Positions 55,701-64,000 of a DNA stretch of 64,000 nucleotides are shown here, one piece after another. The notes beneath the pieces were generated by a model, which saw nothing but the letters and a program-made list of their open reading frames with translations, searched no databases and had not been told where the DNA came from. Made by a program: the position numbers and the translations under genes. Source of the DNA: Dermanyssus gallinae (taxonomy: Eukaryota; Arthropoda; Arachnida; Mesostigmata; Dermanyssidae); contig QVRM01001031.1 of the NCBI GenBank assembly GCA_003439945.1, positions 62,001-126,000 on the forward strand, read 5' to 3'. Each line of letters starts with the position of its first letter. The first letter of the stretch is position 1.

Positions 55701-57740
55701 CAATGATGACGTCCCGTGCCCAAACCTCTCAAACACATCACTGCCTTCAGCAACAAGAAGCGAATGCGCGAACTAACCAACGAGGTTCAAACGCATCGAT
55801 GTACGTACGGCAAAATTTCAATCCCACTCTCTCTCTCGCCTCGCTTGAACAGTTGCTTAAAGTTGGCGCTGCCGCTCCGTCAACGAGAGGCAGATTCGTT
55901 TGTTGTTTTATTCATTTGGGTTCGGTGGTAAGCAGGCGGTCATGGCAGTGACGATACCGATAGGTCAAACGTTGGACGATAGAACAATGATAAGGACAAC
56001 TTCAGGCGACGAAAGCTGTCCGGGCGGCGGTGGCGACGGCAACAGCGAAGTGCTTATCTCAATCTGCACGGGGGGGATCCCAATGATAGTCGGCGCCTTT
56101 CCGGAAGCGGAAATATCTTCACCGGACATCTCTGTACATACACATATCACCTACCTCTATGAAGAAGAACTGGGGCTCTAAACTGCTCGCTAATCGATTC
56201 CCAACTCACAGCAGCCGATAGAATTGTTTGCATTCGACATACACTGGCCCTGCTCTTGCCGATGTGTTTTTACACTGAGCAGTAGTAATGTCTACTACTA
56301 GTAATACGAGTACTAAGCTAGTTTTCTGCTCGTCTTCCTGCTACAGGTTGACTATCGACGCTCGACATTGTCGGTTACGATTCGAGCGAGCCCTATCAAG
56401 CGGGTCAGACATATAACCAAAAACGAAAGAGCGAAAATAAAACGAGCAGGGAAGCAGCGCAAGAAGAAAAACAACGGGACAGCAGCAGCAATAACCGCGA
56501 CAACCACAGCTGAAAGCAGATTGAAAATAATCCACGGGCGGGCGCAGACAAACCACTGATTAGAACAACTGTGTACAAAGACAGACCAAGAGCGTCGGGT
56601 TGATTTGTTTCTCCATTTAGAAAAAAAATGTTGATCATGGCACGATTTTTACAACTGCAAAACTACAGCTCTTTCTTTAACAACACTCAACGTTGCGCGT
56701 TTATATATATATATATATATTATGTGTGCAGACGGATAGTACAGAAACACGCTTGGAAACTTTTGAGGGACACAGATCCGCTTCTAGAGATTAGTATTTA
56801 CGTAGATCAAATAATTAGTGTTTAGATCTATTTTTCCTTTATGCTGCTTAGTGAACTCAGCGTTATGCTGCTGTTATTGTTAATTAGGGTACTACTCTAA
56901 ACTCTACGTATATGTGTGTATGCAATTACTGACCTCCACATACATATGTGTAACGATTGATAACTATAGCTGCATTATTGCAAGCGCCTCGGCACGGCTA
57001 ACGGTTGTCAATGACGCATTTTACATACGTTAATTTGCTCACTTTACTGGTACGATACAACTTAATCGATTCCCCGTGCATTGAGACCCGGCAGCCGACT
57101 GCCGTGTGGCTTGCTTGTCCGTCCCCGCTCGATGTAAAATTGTATTTAATGTCATATACGAAACAGGTTACATGTGAGTGATGTTGATATACTAAAATCA
57201 CTCGATCTTTTAAACACCCGTCGATGTATCTATTTATCTTTACAACCAACGGCTTGCCTCTCTCTGTCCGTCGTTACATGACTAGTCAACGCAGCAAAAG
57301 CGGCATTGAAGTTTCCTGTAGTTATGATTAGCCTGCCCCTTTGCCGCGCTCCCCGGACACCCTGGCCCAAGTTATGAAGAAAGTTCCCAGAGGCTTCTTA
57401 GCTCCGGTTTGACAACGTCACTGCGATCCACTATCACCTCAGCTGGGTATCTATACACGTGGACGCTTCTAAGCTAGGGCTGCAGTGTGGCGTCAGACGG
57501 TACCGGCCCGCCAACGTAGCTTTGCACGCTCCGGGAGTGCAACGCTGCTCCGCAACTTTCATGAAAACATCTGCTCGATCTTGCCTGTCGCGTGCAAGAA
57601 AGGGGGTCGATCCCTCACAGCACTGTTTGCGGAGAATCCGGCGGCATCATTTACTACCATTTCGAAACCAAGTCGCTAATAAAAATTTACCTTGTCTCAC
57701 AATTCACAGGGTTATAATGTTGCTGTCGTTGTAATTGTCA

Positions 57741-57743
57741 ACG

Positions 57744-57774
<31 letters not shown>
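57741..57774. repeat. (GTT)n microsatellite
   Basis: About 11 GTT units. Confidence 0.9.
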
Positions 57775-58440
57775 CGGCGACGTTGTTATGTTGTCGGTGC
57801 TTGTAAAGTATCCGGCGGCGACGACATCTGAAGTTAATTCATGTGTACTTCTACGTGCATGATTGAACAACGGACATTAATCGGGCGCGTTAACTAGTCC
57901 ACTACGAATGCCACACCTCTCTTTTGCTCGACGGCCATACCTGCCTTCCTCCCTCCTTCATTGCCTGAACAGCCGTTACAATATACGTACGTTCGCACAC
58001 AGCTAGACAGAGGGACACACTCGTGATTATATCAAACCGCCTGCGAATGAACCCGCCTCTGCGTCGATGGTGCCGACTCTAACTAACCATAGCAACAACG
58101 ACAACAACAATAACAAGAACAACAACAACAACAATCATAATAATAATAATAAAAACTCTAGCATAGGCTGCAGTGTTTATTTTAAAAAAAGCAACTGTTG
58201 GGTGAGTTTTACCTCACTTGCGGCGGCGGCCGACGACGAGCCGCTAAACTAACGGAACTGGTGAGCCGCGTTTGCCGCCGGGTCGGAAATCGAAATCAAC
58301 GTTTGATACTAACTACAGATGTTTGATGCAGAGTAAACTGCCGGTCGTCAACAAATCTGACTGAACGCTCGTGGTCTCACAATGATAATAATGGTGATGA
58401 TGATGATGATGAGATGAGATGAGATGAGATGAGCCTGTTC

Positions 58441-59207
58441 GTTCTTCTGGCGTTCCGATCGGCTGTTCTGTCTGAAACGGCCAACCAGCCAGCCAGCCAG
58501 CGCGTGCCGCGCCCTTCAGTGGTGCCCGAACCATAGAACAAGCGGCGACATTGGTAAAAGTAACGTCAAGATGATCAGTTCCGATTGCTTCGTTGGTGCT
58601 GTTCTGTTATTACACTATCGCTACCACTATATTTGCCAACGCAGAAGGTATGTGACAAATGACAGGTTTTCGCCGCAGTGAAGGTGGTTAACTTGTCTCA
58701 ATCGCTTTGGCAGCACGAGACGCTCATAGCTTGTCAAGGCGCTAACTTGATATGTGCTCTAGTTTGTCGAGACAACTGATGACTGGCTTCGAAGCAATAA
58801 AAATATGCAAGATATCCCCACCAATATGATATAATCTTCAAATACAAATTGGGTAAGACAGAAAGTAACGGGATTTTTTTTTTAAATCAATCTCAAAATT
58901 GAACGAGTTAAACTTAACTTTAAGTTAAAAAGTATTCTACATTGTTAGCCATAACCGTTCCTCATTTCAGAGTGGATGCAGTGTCTTTCACTTCTCCTGA
59001 TGAAGTACATGTTTTTCTTTTTTTACAGTCCCTTATTATCACAAACATATCTGTTTTATAAACGTAGCAGACTTTTTAGAGGCGTGGCGGGCATTTAAAT
59101 CAACATCAATAAATTTAAACACAAATAGATTCAAGTTAGACACAATTCAAATATTTTACGCCTCACTAAGCTCTCTGTTAATAAAATATTGTTAGCAGAT
59201 TGGCCTG
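58441..59207. other. Unassigned DNA
   Basis: No gene is recognised. An A/T-rich run near 58870-58935 includes GACAGAAAGTAACGG, a string that resembles mariner ends, but no partner was found. Confidence 0.35.

Positions 59208-59269
<62 letters not shown>
59208..59269. repeat. (AAT)n microsatellite
   Basis: About 20 AAT units, uninterrupted. Confidence 0.95.
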
Positions 59270-59270
<1 letters not shown>

Positions 59271-59792
59271 TGTTGTGTACCAGCATCTAGTTAAAAGTTA
59301 TGCAAACCTAGTCTTTGGAATGAACTATGTTAATTCAAACAACTGCCCCAAGGAAACTCTCTGACTCCCTTGGAGCAGGAAGGGTTATGGATTTAATGCT
59401 CTAAGTTTAGTCATCTGATTATGGGTTTATTGCTCTACGACTAGTTATCCGAAGGGATATGGGCTTTATGTTCTAAGGCAATTATTATGATGATTGTCTA
59501 TTGCAGTCTCCCTCGAAGAGCTTTCTTGAGCCTTACTAAGTTCTTAAGTAGGGCAGCTCTTGTACTATCAGGATTGGCTCGCTTGTAGGCCTACTTGATA
59601 ATCACAAGTGCATCAAACAGCCTATGGTGAGTAAGCTAGATGACTGGTGCGGCTGGGATGTTAAACACTTTCTCCTAGACCTTGCAGAGTCGAAATGCAA
59701 CATACACCTCATTAATAGGCCAAGGCTAGAAATAATGCTAGCACAATCTGAACGAGAAAATAAAGTGAGGCGTATTTACACAGCTTTTGTCG

Positions 59793-59960
59793 AGCCCAGT
59801 GGCGTGGTGCATTCGCGTGCGCCCCTCGACCGGAGGATACACACATAGGTGCACGGCTTCGAGCCCCACCGTTGCACATTTGTATTTATGGGGTCCGTCT
59901 TACGAAGCAATGCGAAAACAATCTTGTGGACGGTAAATGCTGGCTGAAAGTCATGCTGAA
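59793..59960 (+). mobile_element. tRNA-derived SINE-like sequence
   Basis: GTGGCGTGGTGCATTCGCGT (from 59799) looks like a pol III A box. GCACGGCTTCGAGCCCCACC (59851-59870) looks like a T arm with a B box that has one extra base compared with GGTTCGANCCC. The spacing of about 55 nt fits a tRNA-type promoter. The 3' flank does not complete a tRNA acceptor stem, so a SINE head is more likely than a working tRNA. It is unrelated to the SINE copies at 24-50 kb by sequence. The right boundary is arbitrary. Confidence 0.45.
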
Positions 59961-60009
59961 CAAAAAAGTACACAGTTATTAGAAGAAGGCTGGAAAGACC
60001 AATGACACA

Positions 60010-60150
60010 GACAGCCTTTGCAGAACGGTATGAGCAGCTGCAGATGAAATCATAAACTGAAGCTTCTGATCGTCAGCATACAGCAAGTACTTGATATTGA
60101 TGTCGAGACGCGGATACATCCTAATTTCGAGCACAAAAATTACATAAGAA
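60010..60150 (-). pseudogene. Reverse transcriptase YADD fragment
   Basis: The minus strand reads VIFVLEIRMYPRLDINIKYL, LYADDQKLQFMISSAAAHTV and LQRLSVSL. YADD (60069-60080) followed by K-L and LQ about 15 residues on is the motif C layout of CR1/Jockey-type RTs. About 45 residues are recognisable. The surrounding frames are uninformative. Confidence 0.5.
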
Positions 60151-61500
60151 AAAAGAGGGTGTGCAATTACCCCAAAGTACGTCGGCCGCAGCCGGGAAGG
60201 AGGCGATCTTTACGTACTGTGATAGTGTAGCTATTGTAGGCCGGAAGACTGTGCGAGGGTGGCAAGTTGGCCATTGATCCTATCGAAGGCAAGCTTTTGG
60301 CGGACGCAGTGGAACGTTTTGTGGTTGTTGATGAGCCGAGCTTAATCCGTTGCGCACATTGATAAGTTAAGTGTAGGTCAAATGGCGAGGGGTAAAACCG
60401 TATTGAGCAAAAGCAAATAAGTGATCGATCCAAACTAGCTTGATTGGTGTTTAATAAGTAAAGAAGGTTAGCTTCACTGGAATTTGGCTAATCACGTTTA
60501 AGTGGCAAAAGATAGTCCCAATCGAAAGCCGTCTGTTCGAAAATCGAAACAATTAGGTTGAATCCTTTGTGGGTTGGATTTTGAATTCAGTTGGATTCAG
60601 CTAACGCGCAATGTCTGCTTGTGACCTTCCGTTTGTTGGTTAGGGACATTTTGTAGGGTTTTTGTAAAACAGACAGTAATACGAAGTTAGGGCAATGATC
60701 AGCAAGATCGGAAAAAATCGGCAGTCCGTATGTGTTAGTGGCGTAGATGTGTGATTAAGAAAAATGCAGTAGTTAACGATTTTGACAAAACATATAGCGT
60801 GTGCTTTTGCAATCCCCGAAAAACGGTGTGCCAGTTGACTGCGTCACAGTGAATGGCAAAGCCGTTTGGCTAAATCTTCGACCAGTTTGCATAGCTCTTG
60901 GTTGATAAGCAACTGCCTGCGGAAATGTTGTTAGAAACTATAGCCGTATAGCTAAAATATGCGCCACAGTACATACATTGAATAATCGAAGTATAAAAAG
61001 GCATAACGGAGGTAGATAGAGGCGTCCGTCTATTTGTTGCAAGTGGCGTTTAATACAAAGTGGTGCAAGATGGGTTGCCGTCCTACGAACTTGCTTGCTA
61101 CGAGCATTGCCGAGTGCATTCCTTTACCAAAATGTATAGCATTTGCAGAACATACTAAAGGCCTGAAGAAGATGATAAACATCGCTCTTCTACAGCATAT
61201 TGAGTTGCATGCTCCCGGGATTGTAAAAGTGAATAAATAAACGGCCGTCAAAATAGCAGACATGCATGCACGCAGGTCCGCATGCGAGCAACGACGGCAT
61301 GTGGGGGAAGCGGGGAAAAAACGCCTGCTTTCTAGTCACACTGCTTGCCTAAACACACGCACAGTAGTTAAACTGCTAGACGCGGTACGCGCGAACTGCA
61401 GCGTGGGTCTGCTTGACGGCAAAACGGAGCCCGAGCTAGAACCACGAATGAAACCAACAAACTGGAGAAGTTTGCTATGTGTTTTTGTTCATTGATTGGA
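60151..61500. other. Unassigned DNA
   Basis: Possibly further upstream parts of the retrotransposon fragment on the minus strand, but no motif is readable. A plus-strand frame at 61034-61240 (68 codons) is of normal complexity without known family. Confidence 0.35.
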
Positions 61501-62669
61501 CGGTTTATTCTGGGGAGAAGAAAGCAAGGGCCTCCTATGGCCGGCATCCATCGCCTCGTAGTAACTAGTAGTAGTAGTAGTAGTAGTGGACAAACGAACG
61601 GACGGACGGACGGACAGACGGATGGATAGATGGATGAACGGAGACCGCCGGTGTTTGAGCGGCACCAGCGCGAGGCATGTCACAGCGGGCGCCGCAATCA
61701 TTCACGTCACGGCGTCTGTTAACCACCACGATCCCGTCCATGCCCTACAATTACGGTGCGCTCGTTGAGCTGAGTTGTAGCAATAGCTGCAGCAGCAGCA
61801 GCAGCGTTGCCGCTGTTGCTGTTGTTGCTGTGTCGTGGACGCCGAGAGTCATCCGTGTTTCATCACACGAGAAAGACTGGCTGACTCCATAGATACCTGC
61901 GTGTCTGACTGACATAGATACAGCAGCTAGTGGCAGCTAAACGGGTGACGACGACGACGACGAAAAACATCGTATGCAAAAGTGAAACAATGTAGATAGA
62001 AAAATGATGCGATGTAGCTGCCTGAAGCTGCCACGATTTAGACGTATGCCAACGGACGTGGCTGGGGGGTGTCCGTAGTACCCCTCGTCCTTCGTCCCCC
62101 CCCCCGCCGCTCAGCCGAACTGGGTTGGTTCCAACTCATCATCATTTTCGTACAGAGAACAGAGTGCCGGAGGATGAAACGTTATACACGTCAATTGTGC
62201 TGTACGCTTCTTTGCACGTTCGCCCTTTGTTTAATCTTTTCTTTAATCTTTTTTCAATAAACTCAACAAAACAGCTATAGTATGCGCCGAGGTGATGGCA
62301 TTGTGCACTTTCGATCGACTCTAACCTAACAGACATGTCACAGGATCGACGATGGAATTGTCGTCGTTCGGGCCTCGTTTAGAAAAAATAAGAATATGCA
62401 TGACATTACTTTTGCGCTCGTTCCGCTGTATAGGAAAAAAATAATAATTATGCAATTGTAATCAGCCAGACTAGCCACGAAAGCGTTTGGCGCGGAGATT
62501 TGCGGCACACTCGGACAAAAAGCCGAATAATGTCCGCCTTCACTGCTTGTGATGCGTTCGTTGCCAACTGTCGATCATGTATAATCTTCCCTTGCGGAAA
62601 ACTGCTCGGATTTTGTGAACTGGGACTCATCAAGGGTCAGAAACATCTCAGATGAACGACAGTTTTACT

Positions 62670-62718
<49 letters not shown>

Positions 62719-64000
62719 TGTTCATAATAGATCTACAACGTGTAAAACGAACGTGTAATTCCTACTTGTCTTATCTCTTCGTATATGTACCAAGTTCTAT
62801 ATATATATATATATATACATACATATACACCTCTGTACGAAACGAGTAATTGTGGAAGGCAAATGACAGTCAGTCAATTTACATGTTTTTGTTGGTAATT
62901 TATGTAATAGTATTATTTCATTTATTTCTTTGTAGTTACATACGACACACACCACACGTAACAACGATAGCTTTGTGTTTTCGTGGTGTTTGTGTGTTAA
63001 ATCAACGTGTTGAAGTCTGCCCGCGCGCTCGCTAGCCGGCTGGCCTCCAGTACGGCCTCTAGAGACTATCACTCATGATACTGGGGGGGAGTTGAGATGT
63101 GAGAATACATCAATGACTGAATGAACGGATAAGTTGATCAATAGGTAGACGGGTTGGTGGCTCGAGTAACGGTCTCCAATCACCGCCTGTTTAGTAGCAA
63201 CTAACAACCAATAACTAGCGACCGCCATTCTTCCATTCATTCATTCAGCCATCCATTCGTCTATCTTTTCACTCATCCATTAATCACCTTTAACTCATGA
63301 ATTAAGTCAACCGATAGATGATGGTAATGGTGAGGGATCAGCTCAGCGAAATGCCAGGAATGGAGAGCGCCGGAGCCTGACTGAGCTAAAGAGCGGGCAA
63401 ACAGTGTGCATAGCGATCGAAGACGACCACCAGCCTTAACTGTGCGAAAGGAAACAAAAACCTCCTTTTGCCAACACGTAATCCAGAATTAAAATGCCAA
63501 TACGTGTGGCGTCCACACTGCGAGTCGTCAACGTCACCGTGCGAGGTCGAGAAGAGGAAGAGGAAGCCGCAGCTGCAGCTGCTGCTGCTGCTGTTGTTGT
63601 TGCGGTTGTCTCTGGTGACAGCCTGCGGCCTGCGAGAGGCCTGTTGAAGTTGTTGAAGTTGTCGAAGTCGCCGCCAATCCATTGAAGATCGATATTTTGA
63701 TCGATCGATTGACGGATCGACGGATAAACCGACTCGTTACGGCTTTTGCCTCGGTTGCGCGCTCCGGGTCGCCGCGAGCCACGCAGCGATCAGCAATCAA
63801 CAGCAACGCTGCAACGCTAACACTTCTACAGCTACGTTTACGCACTATTGCTATTCTACGTCCACCACAGGTACGAAGGAAGGAGTGCAATCGTACAGAA
63901 AAAGGTTCCCCTTGAAGCTTTTCTGTAGTAGTAGTAGTAATAGTGGTAGACGATACACGCGAAGATAATTATAATAACTGGCTCACATTTTCCTGTAAGC
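61501..64000. other. Third repeat-rich domain at right edge
   Basis: (TAG)n 61566-61588, GGAC/GGAT 61595-61635, CAG/GTT 61785-61840, (GAC)n 61948-61963, (TA)n 62671-62713 and 62798-62817, CAG/GTT 63565-63610, GTA 63925-63943. No transposon or host gene is recognised. The frames at 63386-63915 are low complexity in part. Confidence 0.45.
62671..62713. repeat. (TA)n microsatellite
   Basis: About 21 TA units. Confidence 0.9.

Larger units (their letters stand above)
53240..58440. other. Second triplet-repeat domain without transposons
   Basis: Tracts: GTT/GCT 53245-53340; GGC 53522-53546; GTT/GCT 54075-54132; CAG 54418-54437; (CAA)n 54604-54634; GGC 54788-54806; GATGAT-rich 55300-55700; TA 56702-56720; (GTT)n 57741-57774; CAA/AAT 58093-58152; GAT/GAGAT 58388-58432. 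Frames are low complexity except a few short ones (54.0-54.4 kb minus, 54.86-55.05 kb plus). No transposon is recognised in these 5 kb, in contrast to the left half. This suggests DNA under constraint or recently gene-associated (inference). Confidence 0.5.

Noticed and set aside
55205..55780. 191- and 166-codon His/Ile-rich frames
   Set aside because: They come from the GAT-rich satellite read on the minus strand in two frames, with no unique domain.
58860..58885. GACAGAAAGTAACGG as a mariner terminal repeat
   Set aside because: No inverted partner or transposase relic was found within several kb.
1..64000. CRISPR arrays, bacterial operons, phage or integrated virus genes
   Set aside because: No spaced direct repeats, no operon-like gene packing, and no capsid, envelope or viral polymerase motifs were seen. 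All RT motifs are of non-LTR type and no LTR pairs were found.

Overview
This is nuclear DNA from an animal, most likely an arthropod. The evidence is many decayed R1-clade and CR1/Jockey-like non-LTR retrotransposons, many mariner transposons of several lineages, tRNA-headed SINE copies, long (TA)n arrays and long CAA/CAG/GAT/GACA tracts. There are no bacterial operons, Shine-Dalgarno sites, CRISPR arrays or phage genes. The mix would suit a parasitiform mite or tick, but that is a guess from repeat content. I recognise no intact host gene. Every protein-like signal that I can name belongs to a transposable element, and every one is broken.

Layout. 1-16.9 kb holds pieces of seven R1-like retrotransposon copies in both orientations: about 2-1241 (+), 5970-6640 (+), 7012-8338 (-), 11308-11935 (-), 12250-12610 (+), an ORF1 remnant at 14043-14600 (-), and 15992-16870 (-). 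A complete-length dead mariner with terminal inverted repeats (9284-10571) sits inside a (TA)n array. 15.3-31 kb is a graveyard of DNA transposons: a Tc1/mariner-like copy at 15.3 kb, mariners at 20.9, 22.2-23.1 and 26.1-27.0 kb, a fragment at 23.8 kb and a Tc1/mariner-like copy at 30.2-31.0 kb. 32-33.4 kb has two SINE copies and another R1-like copy. 37.9-39.5 kb has two more transposase remnants. 45.2-48.7 kb has three unrelated non-LTR remnants (CR1-like on +, two others on -). 50.4-51.3 kb has a mariner N-terminal remnant hit by a SINE with a 13-bp target-site duplication. 39.5-43.7, 53.2-58.4 and 61.5-63.9 kb are rich in triplet and tetramer repeats and lack recognisable transposons. They look like UTR, intron or regulatory DNA of an undetected gene, but I cannot identify exons.

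The most interesting signals are: (1) a dispersed repeat with a tRNA-like head, in four copies, one with a clean 13-bp duplication; (2) four R1-like copies that share a zinc knuckle of identical 57-nt length, three of them killed by stops in the knuckle; (3) the same GAC-to-GGC change at the second catalytic Asp in three different mariner-type copies; (4) two foldback elements with (TA)-rich cores, and an arrangement of two mutually exclusive hairpins at 30.0 kb. Most longest open frames here are low-complexity artefacts of simple repeats. No promoter, terminator or splice structure could be assigned with confidence.
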